A stretch of 38,960 bases of DNA from Candidatus Sulfopaludibacter sp. (GTDB lineage Bacteria > Acidobacteriota > Terriglobia > Bryobacterales > Bryobacteraceae), in the NCBI GenBank assembly GCA_031292755.1, contig JARLGM010000047.1, positions 1 to 38,960 on the forward strand. Reading direction: 5' to 3'. A program made the position numbers and the translations under genes. How positions within the stretch are numbered: the first letter of the stretch is position 1; every line of letters starts with the position of its first letter. The notes beneath the pieces were generated by a model, which was not told the origin of the DNA, ran no database searches, and saw only the letters and a list, made by a program, of their open reading frames with translations. Below are positions 24,184 through 32,496 of the stretch, piece after piece.

Positions 24184-25212
24184 ATGATCCTCAATACCAC
24201 CAAAGAAGAGACCCTGCCGGGCCTTCGGAAAGCAGCCATGCTGCTGATCGTGCTGGGCGAACAGGCAAGCGCCGCACTGTTGCAACAACTGAACGAAGAG
24301 GAAGTGCAGCGGGTGAGCCGCGAAGTGGCCAAGCTCACGGCTATTTCGGGGGAGCAGGCTGAATCTGTCCTTAACGAGTTCAACCACCTCTCCACGGCGG
24401 GCGATTACGTGGCCCGCGGCGGCATCGACTACGCCCGCAAACTGCTCCAGCGCGCCTTTTCTCCGGACCAGGCGAAGCGCCTTCTGGATCGCCTCGCCAA
24501 GGCCCTGGGCGCCGACGCGGCATCTTTCGACGCGATTCAAAAGGCCGATCCGCAGCAATTGGCCAAATTCATTCACAATGAGCACCCGCAGACGATTGCC
24601 CTGGTTCTTTCGCATCTCAATTCCACACAGGCGGCGGCACTGTTGACCTCCCTGCCGGCCGGGCTGCGGGCGGACGTTTCGCAGCGGATGGCCAGCCTGG
24701 ACCAGATCTCGCCGGAGATCATCCTCAAAATCGTCGGCGTGATCGGTTCGAAACTGAAAGCGTTAGGAGAATTCAGCCGCGAGTCCTACGGCGGTGTGCG
24801 TGCCGTGGCGGAAATGCTGAATCGTCTCGATTCAGCTTCCAGCCGGGAGATTCTCGATCACATCGACCGGGGAGACACCAACCTTGCGGAGACCATTCGC
24901 CACCTGATGTTCGTCTTCGAAGACCTGCTTCTCATAGACCCCATGGGGCTCAAGGAGGTGCTCGCGAAAGTGGACCGCAAGATCCTGACGGTGGCGTTGA
25001 AGGGCACCAGCGAACAGTTGCGCAATCAGATGTTGGGCTGCATGTCGCAGCGCGGCGCCGAGATGTTGCGCGAAGACATGGACGCTCTGGGACCGGTAAA
25101 AATCAAGGAAGTGGAAGCTGCGCAGCAGCAGATCATCGCCGTTGTGCGGCAATTGGAGGCGGAAGGAGTGGTCAGTTTGAAGGGCACGGTGGGAGAACAG
25201 TATGTCGTCTAA
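24184..25212 (+). CDS. fliG: Flagellar motor switch protein FliG
   Basis: The 342-residue protein has the three FliG domains: an N-terminal FliF-binding part (RKAAMLLIVLGEQASAALL), a middle domain with EHPQTIALVLSHL, and a C-terminal torque domain with FEDLLLIDPMGLKEVL and charged residues in KVDRKILTVALKGTSEQLR. FliG transmits stator force to the rotor and reverses direction with FliM and FliN, which are not in this window. It overlaps fliH by 11 bp. Confidence 0.96.
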   Translation: MILNTTKEETLPGLRKAAMLLIVLGEQASAALLQQLNEEEVQRVSREVAKLTAISGEQAESVLNEFNHLSTAGDYVARGGIDYARKLLQRAFSPDQAKRLLDRLAKALGADAASFDAIQKADPQQLAKFIHNEHPQTIALVLSHLNSTQAAALLTSLPAGLRADVSQRMASLDQISPEIILKIVGVIGSKLKALGEFSRESYGGVRAVAEMLNRLDSASSREILDHIDRGDTNLAETIRHLMFVFEDLLLIDPMGLKEVLAKVDRKILTVALKGTSEQLRNQMLGCMSQRGAEMLREDMDALGPVKIKEVEAAQQQIIAVVRQLEAEGVVSLKGTVGEQYVV

Positions 25213-25852
25213 GGTGTTCCTTTCGGATGACCCGCCGGCCTCGGGACCCATGGTGTGGAAGCGGGTCAACATGGAGAGCGATTCATCCAAGACTGCCGAA
25301 GCGCCCGCGCCGGACCTGGAGGTGCTTCGGGCGCTCCTGCAGCAGGAGTGCGACCGGAAGATACGGGACGCGCATGCCGCCGGTCTCCGGGAAGGCGAAG
25401 CCACAGGCCGGAACCTCGCGGCCGCGGAAATACAGCCGGTCCTCAACCGGCTGGCAAGTTCCATCGAGGAAATGGGACAATTGCGGGCGCGGTTTCGCCG
25501 GGAGGCCGAAGGGGATATGATTCGCCTGTCGCTGGCGATTGCCCGCCGGGTTCTGCGGCGGGAGCTTGCCGTGGACCCCGATGCCATGCACGGCCTGGTA
25601 CTGGGCGCGCTGGAGAAGCTGCAGTCGCAGGAGATCTGCCGCGTTCGCGTACATCCCTCGCATGCCGCACAGATCACCGCCTATCTCAAGAAGGCGGTCC
25701 CCGGCCCTGCCATCGAGGTGATAGCCGATCCCGGGCGCGAACCGGGAGCCGTGATTTTCGAATCCGACCGCGGCAACCTGGATGCGAGCGTGGATTCCCA
25801 ACTCCAGGAGATCGAGCGGGGTCTCATTGACCGCCTGCGCAAACAGTCATGA
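25202..25852 (+). CDS. fliH: Flagellar assembly protein FliH
   Basis: This 216-residue protein is a FliH/YscL-type stator of the export ATPase: a variable N-terminus, a charged helical centre (LRALLQQECDRKIRDAHAAGLREGEATGR in part) and a C-terminal domain with IARRVLRRELAVDPDAM, VRVHPSHAAQI and GAVIFESDRGNLDASVDSQLQEIERGL in part. FliH dimers hold and regulate FliI. The ATG at 25202 lies inside the end of fliG, preceded by GGGAGAACAG. It overlaps fliI by 4 bp. Confidence 0.88.
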   Translation: MSSKVFLSDDPPASGPMVWKRVNMESDSSKTAEAPAPDLEVLRALLQQECDRKIRDAHAAGLREGEATGRNLAAAEIQPVLNRLASSIEEMGQLRARFRREAEGDMIRLSLAIARRVLRRELAVDPDAMHGLVLGALEKLQSQEICRVRVHPSHAAQITAYLKKAVPGPAIEVIADPGREPGAVIFESDRGNLDASVDSQLQEIERGLIDRLRKQS

Positions 25853-27216
25853 ACGAGAGCGTGTCGCTGGCCGCCTATTTCGAGGAACTGGACCGGGCGT
25901 CGCCCTTGCAGTGGACCGGGCAGGTCACCCAGGTGATCGGCCTGCTGATTGAATCGCGGGGCCCCAGCGCGGCGATCGGGGATTTCTGCGAGGTGCTGGC
26001 GTCCAGCGGCCGCCCCATTCGCACCCAGGTGATCGGTTTTCGCAATGGACGCGTGCTCTCCATGCCGCTCGAGGAGATAGACGGCCTGCAGATGGGCGAT
26101 CCGATTTGCGCGCGCAGCCAGGATTCCGGAGTCGAAGTCGGCATGGGCCTGCTGGGACGCGTGATCGACGGCTTCGGAAAGCCCATCGACGATGGCCCGC
26201 CGATTCCGGTGGAGGACACCTACGGGCTGTATGGCAGAGCCACCAATCCCTTGCATCGGGAGCATATCACCCAGCCGCTCACCACCGGCATCCGGGCGAT
26301 CGACAGCCTGCTACCGTGCGGCAACGGGCAGCGCATCGGGATTTTCGGCGGCAGCGGGGTGGGGAAGAGCACCCTGCTGGGGTCCATGGCGCGCCACAAT
26401 TCGGCCGACGTAACCGTGATCGCCATGATCGGCGAGCGCAACCGCGAGGTGCGCGGCTTTCTCGAAAAGGAACTGGGACCGGAAGGCCGCCAGCGGTCCG
26501 TGGTGGTGTGCGCCACCAGCGAGCGGCCCGCGCCCCTCCGCGTGAGGGCCTGTTTTGTGGCGCTCGCCGTCGCCGAGTATTTTCGCGACCAGGGCAAGAA
26601 CGTGCTGCTGGTGATGGATTCGGTCACGCGTCTGGCCATGGCGCAGCGCGAAATCGGCCTGGCGGCGGGCGAGCCCCCCAGCCAGAAGGGCTATACGCCT
26701 TCGGTTTTCAACCTGCTGCCCAAGGTTCTGGAGCGGGCCGGCAATTTTCAACGCGGTTCCATCACCGGCTTCTTCACGGTACTGGTGGAGGGCGACGATT
26801 TTAACGAACCGATCTGCGATGCGGTGCGCGCCATCCTGGACGGCCACATCATTCTTTCCCGCCAGCTTGCCGCCCAGAGTCACTATCCGGCCATCGATAT
26901 TCTTCACTCGGTGAGCCGGCTGACCTCGGCCATCGCCACCCCTTCGCAGAAGGAAGCGGCGCGCAAAATCCGCAGCGCTCTCTCGGCGTACCGCGATGCC
27001 GAGGATCTGATTCAACTGGGCGCCTACGTCTCGGGGTCTAACCCCGTACTGGACGCCAGCATTCGCGTGCGTCCGGAACTGCTGGAGTTTCTGCGTCAGG
27101 ATCACGGTGAGGACGCGCCGGCGGCGGAAACACTCTCCCGGATGGAAAGCCTGGCCGGCCGGCTCGACAGCGAAGCGCAGCAGATTGCCGTGCGCGCTCC
27201 CCAGGGAGGCCGATGA
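25849..27216 (+). CDS. fliI: Flagellar export ATPase FliI
   Basis: The 455-residue protein is an F1-beta-like ATPase with Walker A GGSGVGKST (Lys173), the catalytic Glu region MIGERNREVRGF, Walker B LLVMDSVTR and the type III hallmark AAGEPPSQKGYTPSVF. FliI hexamers energise substrate entry into the flagellar type III export gate. Overlaps of 4 bp with both fliH and fliJ indicate coupled translation. The C-terminal part contains SAYRDAEDLIQLGAYVSGSNP, normal for the family. Confidence 0.96.
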   Translation: MNESVSLAAYFEELDRASPLQWTGQVTQVIGLLIESRGPSAAIGDFCEVLASSGRPIRTQVIGFRNGRVLSMPLEEIDGLQMGDPICARSQDSGVEVGMGLLGRVIDGFGKPIDDGPPIPVEDTYGLYGRATNPLHREHITQPLTTGIRAIDSLLPCGNGQRIGIFGGSGVGKSTLLGSMARHNSADVTVIAMIGERNREVRGFLEKELGPEGRQRSVVVCATSERPAPLRVRACFVALAVAEYFRDQGKNVLLVMDSVTRLAMAQREIGLAAGEPPSQKGYTPSVFNLLPKVLERAGNFQRGSITGFFTVLVEGDDFNEPICDAVRAILDGHIILSRQLAAQSHYPAIDILHSVSRLTSAIATPSQKEAARKIRSALSAYRDAEDLIQLGAYVSGSNPVLDASIRVRPELLEFLRQDHGEDAPAAETLSRMESLAGRLDSEAQQIAVRAPQGGR

Positions 27217-27653
27217 ACAGTTTCCGGTTCAACCTGCAGAAGGTTCTCGACTGGCGCCAGACCCAGCTCGATCTGGAGGAAGCCCGGTTCAAGCAGCAAC
27301 TGGCGGCTGTCGCGGAACTGGACCGTGCGCGCGCCGCACTGGAGGCGGCCGGGATCCACGCGGAGGTCCAGGTGCGCCAGTGGAGGCCGGTGGCGGGCCG
27401 CGACGTGACCGCGCTCGGCGGCTACCGCCTTCATGTGATGGCGCAGGAGCAGGAAATCGCCGTCAGCCGGGCCAAGAGCCAGTCGGCGCTCGACGCGCAG
27501 GAGGCCGCAATGCTGGAGGCGCGGCGCCGCTGCCGCCTGCTGGAGCGTCTGAAAGAGCGGCGCAGGGCGGAATGGCAGGCCGCCGGCGACCGCGAAGTGG
27601 AGGAACTGGCAGCGGAGTCCTACCTGGCCGGCTGGGTGCGCGGCGAGCGGTGA
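27213..27653 (+). CDS. fliJ: Flagellar export protein FliJ
   Basis: The 146-residue protein begins NSFRFNLQKVLDWRQTQLDLEEARFKQQLA in part and is helical and charged throughout, forming an antiparallel coiled coil. FliJ sits in the FliI ring like the gamma subunit of F1 and helps couple ATPase and export gate. Identification rests on the N-terminal pattern, length and position directly after fliI. It ends the flagellar block; fliK, flgD, flgE, fliM, fliN and the gate genes are not in the window. Confidence 0.88.
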   Translation: MNSFRFNLQKVLDWRQTQLDLEEARFKQQLAAVAELDRARAALEAAGIHAEVQVRQWRPVAGRDVTALGGYRLHVMAQEQEIAVSRAKSQSALDAQEAAMLEARRRCRLLERLKERRRAEWQAAGDREVEELAAESYLAGWVRGER

Positions 27654-27668
27654 GCGTTCTGTCACATA

Positions 27669-28517
27669 ATGGTCTTCATGACGCCAGTAACCGTTTCCGA
27701 GACTGCCCTGCCTCCCGTGCCGTTGACCGTGGAGGGCGCCAGCGTGCTGCACCAGATGATGCGCTTTCGCTGGACCGCCTGGAGAGCCGCGTCCCCCGAA
27801 CAACGCGGCGAAATTCTCACCCAGGCGGTAGCCGCGCTCAAATCCATGGAACAGCCGGCCGATGGCCGCCAGAGCGCGGTCTTTTCTCTGCTGGGCCACA
27901 AAGGCGACCTGATGCTGGTGCATTTCCGGCGCAGTTTCGAGGAACTGAACCAGGCGGAACTCACGCTCGCGCGCCTGCGCCTCAACGACTATCTGGAGCC
28001 CGTCAACAGCTATCTCTCTATCATCGAGCTCGGCCTGTATGAATCCACGACCAAGATTTATACCGATCTCGCCTCCAAGGGCGTCCAGCCGAACTCCGAC
28101 GAATGGAAGGTGGAGATCGAATCCGTGCTGCAGCGGCAGCGACAGGCCATGGCGCCGCGCCTGTGGCCCGAGATCCCTCCGGCGAAATACCTCTGCTTTT
28201 ACCCCATGGACCGCCGCCGCGGCGAATCCGTCAATTGGTATACCGAGCCCATGGCGGACCGCAAGCGCATGATGCACGAGCACGGCATGGTGGGCCGCCG
28301 GTACGCCGGCGAAGTGAAGCAGATCATCACCGGCTCCATCGGTTTCGACGATTGGGAATGGGGCGTTGACCTGTTCGCCGAAGACCCGCTGGTCTTCAAA
28401 AAGCTGATTTACGAAATGCGCTTCGACTACGTGAGCGCCGTCTACGCGATGTTCGGAGCATTCCTGGTGGGGCTCCGGGTCCCCGCCGCGGATCTTGCCG
28501 GACTGCTGGCGGTGTAG
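27669..28517 (+). CDS. hemQ: Coproheme decarboxylase HemQ (chlorite-dismutase-like family)
   Basis: The 282-residue protein matches HemQ: LCFYPMDRRRGESVNWY, then HEHGMVGRRYAGEVKQIITGS in part, and EWGVDLFAEDPLVFKKLIYEMRFD in part. Tyr178 of FYPMD and His205 of HEHG are 27 residues apart, the same spacing as catalytic Tyr145 and proximal His172 of the Staphylococcus enzyme as I recall. HemQ decarboxylates coproheme III to heme b, the last step of the coproporphyrin-dependent heme route. It follows fliJ by 15 bp without a clear ribosome site. Its stop abuts the stop of the opposing ADOP gene. An Arg stands where Staphylococcus has Lys149. Confidence 0.88.
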   Translation: MVFMTPVTVSETALPPVPLTVEGASVLHQMMRFRWTAWRAASPEQRGEILTQAVAALKSMEQPADGRQSAVFSLLGHKGDLMLVHFRRSFEELNQAELTLARLRLNDYLEPVNSYLSIIELGLYESTTKIYTDLASKGVQPNSDEWKVEIESVLQRQRQAMAPRLWPEIPPAKYLCFYPMDRRRGESVNWYTEPMADRKRMMHEHGMVGRRYAGEVKQIITGSIGFDDWEWGVDLFAEDPLVFKKLIYEMRFDYVSAVYAMFGAFLVGLRVPAADLAGLLAV

Positions 28518-30884
28518 TTACTCGCTTCGCAGCACCGTCATCGGGTTTACTCCGCTGGCCTTCCGCGCCGGCAGGTAACACGCCGCCATGCCGACGGCCG
28601 CAAGCACCGCAGCCGCAGCCGCAAACGTCGGCAGGTCGATGGCCTGCACACCATACAACACGCTCTTCAACGCGCGCGTGAGCGCCAGCGACGCGCCCAC
28701 TCCCAACAGGAGGCCGGTGGCGATTAGGACCGCGCCGCGGCGGAGCACCAGCGCCACCACGTCGTCTGCGGTGGCACCCAGCGCCATCCGCACGCCGAAC
28801 TCGCGCAGCCTTTGCTTCACTACGTAAGCGATCAGCCCGTAGATCCCAATGGCCGCCAGCACCAGGCCGAAACCGGCAAACCAGCCCAGCCCAATGGCGC
28901 TCAGGCGCTCGCGAAAACCCTGCTGGTCCAGATCGCCCTCCAGCGATCCCACGTAAGTAATCGGCTGGCCTGGCCGGATCTGCCAGACCGTCTTCTCCGC
29001 CACCGGCGCCAGATCGAGCGGCGGGACCTCGGAGCGGATGACGAATCCGATGGCGCCGGGCGTGTCCTGCGTAAACGGGCGGTACAGGGTCGGCCGAGGG
29101 GCCTGCGACAGCATGGGGCGGACGTCGCCGGCGATGCCCGTCACCCGCAGCCATTGCTCGGGCGCCTGCCCGCCGATCCGCACCCGCTTGCCGATGGGAT
29201 CGCCGCGGCCAAACAGCCGGCGAGCCAATCCAACGCTCAAGACCGCGACCGGGGGCGCGTCCGCGCCGTCCCGCCCCGAAAACGTCCGGCCCGCCAGAAT
29301 CGGGATGTCCAGCGCGCCGAAGAATTCGCCGCTCACCTGGTTGACCGCAGTCGGCACGGCATCCTTCGGATCCGTACTGCCGCCTTCGGCAAACAGCGGA
29401 CTCTGCCCGTTGCTCCCGCCGCCCGGCAGGCCGTATGCCGCCGCCGCGGTGCGCACCCCCGGCAGCACCCGCAGCCCGCCGATCACATCCTGGTAGAACC
29501 GCACCAGCCGCTGCGGCGGCAACCCGGCCGTAGGCGTGCGAAACGTGAGAATGTGGTCCACGCGAAAACCGGTTCCGTGATACAGGGAATACTCGCTGCG
29601 CATGACCAGTCCCGCGCCGGTCAAGAGCAGCACCGCCAGGGCCAGTTCGGCCACCACAATGGCATCCAGAAAGCGCCGCTGTGCCATGGAAGTGCTCCGC
29701 GCGCCCAAAGCCGCCGTCGCGGAACGCAGCGCCGGAGCCAGGCCGAACAACAGCACCGTTACCATCGAAACCGTCGATGAGAACAGCAGGACCGGCGTGC
29801 TGATGGCGATCTGGTCCACCCCGGGTAGAGGAACCGGCAGCTTCATTGGCAGCAAGGTACGAGCCAGCGGCACCAGGAACAGCGCCGCCGCCACACCTGT
29901 CGCGCCGGCGAAAAGGGCCAGCGCCAGGCTCTCCGCCAGAAGTTGGCGTACAATCTGCCAGCGGGTCGCTCCCAGCGCCGCCCGAATGGCCATCTCCCGG
30001 TGCCGCTCGGTGGCGCGCGCCAACAGCAGGCTCGCCACATTGGCGCAGGCGATCAATAGCAGGAAGCCCACCGACGCCAGCAGCACACCCAGCACCGGCC
30101 GGTAAAACCGCGAGTACTGCGCCCGCACGCTGGTGACTCGCGCGCCGCGGTTCCGATTCGTGGCCGGCGACTGGCTCTCCAGCCGGCTCGCGATGGCGTC
30201 GAACTCCGCCTGCGCCTCGGGCTCGGTGACGCCGGGCCGCAACAGCCCGACTCCCATCACAGGGCGCGGCCGCCGTCCGCCGGGCCGCAAGGACAGCGGC
30301 GCCCACAAGGCAAATTCGCGCATGTAAAAGAAGAATTGCGGAGGCAGGACCCCGAGCACCGTATATCGCCCGTCGCCGAACAGGATCTGCCGTCCCACGA
30401 TGGCGCGATCGCCGCCATACTGCGTCTGCCAGAGGTCGTAGCCCAGCACTACCACGTCATCCGGATCTCCCGGCGCGAAGGCACGGCCGATCATGGGCTG
30501 CACGCCAATGGTGCGGAAGAAACCCGGCGTCACGCGCCCGCCAATCACCTCGGTCGGACTGGCGCCTTGGTTGATCGAAAAGAACCCGAACGTCAGCGCA
30601 TCCAGAGATTCCATGGTCCGGGTCTGCTGCTGCCAGGCCAGCAGATCCTGCGGCGGAACCGTGGTCACCGGTCCCAGGTTTTCGCCGGGGTCGGTCCGCG
30701 CCGTGCGGTCGAATTCCCAAAGCAGCATGAGCCGCCTGGCATTCGAGTACGGCAGAGGACTCAGGAGCACACCGTATGCAAAGCTGAAAACAACAGTTGT
30801 CGCGGTGATCCCCAGAGCGAGCGTGAGGGTCGCCAGAACGGAGAACCCCGGACGGCGAGCCAGCATCCGAAGCGTGGTGCGCAT
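28518..30884 (-). CDS. ADOP-type orphan ABC permease (FtsX/MacB family)
   Basis: The 788-residue protein has the duplicated permease plan: an N-terminal membrane segment (GFSVLATLTLALGITATTVVFS in part), a periplasmic MacB-like domain, three membrane segments with LLLIACANVASLLLARATERHREMAIRAALGA in part, then a second set ending RLREFGVRMALGATADDVVALVL in part. The motif NVASLLLARATERHREMAIR and its duplication are typical of acidobacterial duplicated orphan permeases. No ATP-binding partner is adjacent, as the name implies. It lacks the longer N-terminal extension seen in some ADOPs. It may be co-transcribed with the gene ending at 30898. Function is unknown. Confidence 0.9.
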   Translation of the reverse strand: MRTTLRMLARRPGFSVLATLTLALGITATTVVFSFAYGVLLSPLPYSNARRLMLLWEFDRTARTDPGENLGPVTTVPPQDLLAWQQQTRTMESLDALTFGFFSINQGASPTEVIGGRVTPGFFRTIGVQPMIGRAFAPGDPDDVVVLGYDLWQTQYGGDRAIVGRQILFGDGRYTVLGVLPPQFFFYMREFALWAPLSLRPGGRRPRPVMGVGLLRPGVTEPEAQAEFDAIASRLESQSPATNRNRGARVTSVRAQYSRFYRPVLGVLLASVGFLLLIACANVASLLLARATERHREMAIRAALGATRWQIVRQLLAESLALALFAGATGVAAALFLVPLARTLLPMKLPVPLPGVDQIAISTPVLLFSSTVSMVTVLLFGLAPALRSATAALGARSTSMAQRRFLDAIVVAELALAVLLLTGAGLVMRSEYSLYHGTGFRVDHILTFRTPTAGLPPQRLVRFYQDVIGGLRVLPGVRTAAAAYGLPGGGSNGQSPLFAEGGSTDPKDAVPTAVNQVSGEFFGALDIPILAGRTFSGRDGADAPPVAVLSVGLARRLFGRGDPIGKRVRIGGQAPEQWLRVTGIAGDVRPMLSQAPRPTLYRPFTQDTPGAIGFVIRSEVPPLDLAPVAEKTVWQIRPGQPITYVGSLEGDLDQQGFRERLSAIGLGWFAGFGLVLAAIGIYGLIAYVVKQRLREFGVRMALGATADDVVALVLRRGAVLIATGLLLGVGASLALTRALKSVLYGVQAIDLPTFAAAAAVLAAVGMAACYLPARKASGVNPMTVLRSE

Positions 30885-30897
30885 GTCGGCCTGCCTG

Positions 30898-31506
30898 TCA
30901 TTTTATACGCGCCGACACGGGGATCACGAACTTCAACCCGGTGTGAGTGGCCGAAAAGCCACACACTTTGACATCCTTCAATCCCGCGGCGCGTCCGGCG
31001 TCAATCACGTCGATCTCGCGGATCGCCGTGACGCCCTTAGGATAGATCATCCACAAAGCGGCCGCCGGCTTCAAGTCACCGGCCAGGCCGCGCAGTTTCC
31101 GCAAATCGGCACTCTTCTCCGCGGCGAAGAAGACCAGATCCTGCTTCCCCTTGCCCGCGCCCGCCCGCACATTCCGCTGCCGCAACTCCGATCGAAACGC
31201 TTCGTCGAACTCGCCCACCAGCAGGGCGGCCAAACCGTCCTTCACTCCCAGTTTGTCCAGCCGGCAAGGCGGATGCAGGATTTTGTGGGCCCACTTTTCC
31301 GCGGCCGGGCCCAGGTCGAACTCGGCCGGCCCTCCCGGAAATTCCAGTTTCAGCACGCCGCCCTCCGAGCGCACACCGGACAGTTCCCGGAACGGCACCT
31401 TGAGCCGCTCTTCGCCGCGAAAAAGCAGGTGATCCGTTTCCAGGAGCGCGCGCCCTGCGAGCCGGCGCTTCTGGAATCGAATCCGGCAGCCCAGTTCCTG
31501 TCCCAT
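30898..31506 (-). CDS. Unrecognised cytosolic protein, about 202 residues
   Basis: I do not recognise the family with certainty. The protein has no signal peptide or membrane segment. It begins MGQELGCRIRFQKRRLAGRALLETD in part and contains LLFRGEERLKVPFRELSGV, a PH-like beta pattern. The C-terminal half (KQDLVFFAAEKSADLRKL, ALWMIYPKG) resembles DUF3052-type proteins. I chose ATG 31506 because GAGG lies 7 nt before it and it starts 1 nt after the upstream gene stop; ATG 31536 would add 10 residues. It lies between an SRPBCC gene and the ADOP gene, probably in one operon. Confidence 0.7.
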   Translation of the reverse strand: MGQELGCRIRFQKRRLAGRALLETDHLLFRGEERLKVPFRELSGVRSEGGVLKLEFPGGPAEFDLGPAAEKWAHKILHPPCRLDKLGVKDGLAALLVGEFDEAFRSELRQRNVRAGAGKGKQDLVFFAAEKSADLRKLRGLAGDLKPAAALWMIYPKGVTAIREIDVIDAGRAAGLKDVKVCGFSATHTGLKFVIPVSARIK

Positions 31507-31507
31507 C

Positions 31508-32023
31508 TCAAGCCTCAATCGCGATGGTATCGTCAAACTTCACCGCCAGGTCGCGCAGGTAGCCTTCGATGCTCGCCGTGTATCCGAAGAAATATCGCGC
31601 CATGAACCGGAAGGCGACGTTGTAGATTTCGCCGTCTTCGGTGATCCGCAGATCGGCTCCGCCACCCGGCGCGGGCGCTATATCGAAACTCCAGGTGCCC
31701 CCGAAAGGTAGTTTGGGATCGGCCATACGGACGGCCAGCCGCCGCGCGGGCACATCATCCACCAGTTCGTAGGTGATCTTTTGCCGGTGAGTGTCTTCTT
31801 CCCACCATTGCCTCCGTCCGTCCTTCTCAGGCAGAACACCGAAGCTCTTTACGCCGGTGCGCCAGTCGGGCGGCCCGGCGATCACGGCGTACAACGCCTC
31901 GGGCGAAGCGCGATACCGGGCCTTCCGCGTCGCACGATGTTTCACCGGCAGCATCGCCCCGATCAGCGCCACCAGGCCCACCATCACCAGCAGCGCTGCG
32001 ATCGCCAGCAAAACCCATTTCAT
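31508..32023 (-). CDS. Membrane-anchored SRPBCC (START-like) domain protein
   Basis: The 171-residue protein has an N-terminal membrane helix (about 3-26, VLLAIAALLVMVGLVALIGAML in part) followed by a polyketide-cyclase/START-like domain: YRASPEALYAVIAGPPDWRTG, a central beta sheet and a C-terminal long helix. Such domains bind hydrophobic ligands, but none can be named here. It heads a minus-strand group with the unrecognised gene and ADOP. GGAGAGG precedes its ATG. Confidence 0.78.
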   Translation of the reverse strand: MKWVLLAIAALLVMVGLVALIGAMLPVKHRATRKARYRASPEALYAVIAGPPDWRTGVKSFGVLPEKDGRRQWWEEDTHRQKITYELVDDVPARRLAVRMADPKLPFGGTWSFDIAPAPGGGADLRITEDGEIYNVAFRFMARYFFGYTASIEGYLRDLAVKFDDTIAIEA

Positions 32024-32097
32024 TTCGCCTCTCCTCTCAGGAACCGGTTCCGTTTGCCCGGCGCCATCATCTCGCGCGACGCCTCAGCCGGCAACTG

Positions 32098-32119
32098 AAG
32101 GCGAGCTTTCGCTCGCCTT
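32098..32119 (-). terminator. Strong GNRA-tetraloop hairpin after the YXWGXW gene
   Basis: On the minus strand AAGGCGAGC, loop GAAA and GCTCGCCTT form a perfect 9-bp stem with a GNRA loop, starting 3 nt after the stop codon of the YXWGXW gene. No U-run follows, so it may be a terminator, a 3'-end stabiliser, or a REP-like palindrome. The stem sequence is palindromic enough to look similar on both strands. Confidence 0.6.
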
Positions 32120-32122
32120 GCC

Positions 32123-32416
32123 CTACCGCCAGCGTCCTTCCACAAACACGTACCCGCCGCCGCGATGTGCCCAGTACGGCCGCACCCAACGGGCATGCAC
32201 CCGGGGCGGCCTCATCCACGCACCCGGAACCCACACGTAGGCCCGGCCGTCCCAGCGATGATATCCAGGTGTCCACACGTAGCCAGGGCCGGGAGCCGGA
32301 ATGGCGCGCTCCACAATCGCGCGGGGCGGCGCTACCCGCACCACAACCTGGGCCGCGAGTGGAATCGCCGCCAACACTCCTGCGAAAACGCAGGCAATCA
32401 AACCTTTGCGGAACAT
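32123..32416 (-). CDS. Small exported YXWGXW-repeat protein
   Basis: The 97-residue protein has a clear signal peptide (FRKGLIACVFAGVLAAIPLAAQ in part, cleavage near Ala-Gln). It is rich in Tyr, Trp, Arg and Pro: GYVWTPGYHRWDGRAYVWVPG and RPYWAHRGGGYVFVEGRW in part, in the style of YXWGXW (WXXGXW) repeat proteins. These are envelope or periplasmic proteins of unknown function. GGAGG lies 8 nt before the ATG. A possible ECF-sigma promoter precedes it and a strong hairpin follows, so it is probably transcribed alone. Confidence 0.75.
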   Translation of the reverse strand: MFRKGLIACVFAGVLAAIPLAAQVVVRVAPPRAIVERAIPAPGPGYVWTPGYHRWDGRAYVWVPGAWMRPPRVHARWVRPYWAHRGGGYVFVEGRWR

Positions 32417-32434
32417 TTTCTCACCTCCGCTACG

Positions 32435-32463
32435 TAGAGATGCACGCCCACCGGCGCGGTTCC
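32435..32463 (-). promoter_or_regulatory. Possible ECF-sigma promoter of the YXWGXW gene
   Basis: On the minus strand GGAAC (32463-32459) is followed 18 nt later by TCTCTA (32440-32435), like the GGAAC-TT-N16-TC arrangement of RpoE-type promoters. Start of transcription would fall just before the GGAGG ribosome site. The -10 match is modest. Confidence 0.3.
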
Positions 32464-32496
32464 TTAACGCGCAGTTAAATACCCTTAATCGATGCG

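Noticed and set aside
28396..30306. 636-codon minus-strand open frame
   Set aside because: Same-strand shifted frame of the ADOP permease; Gly/Ala/Arg-rich, and its start lies inside the real gene.
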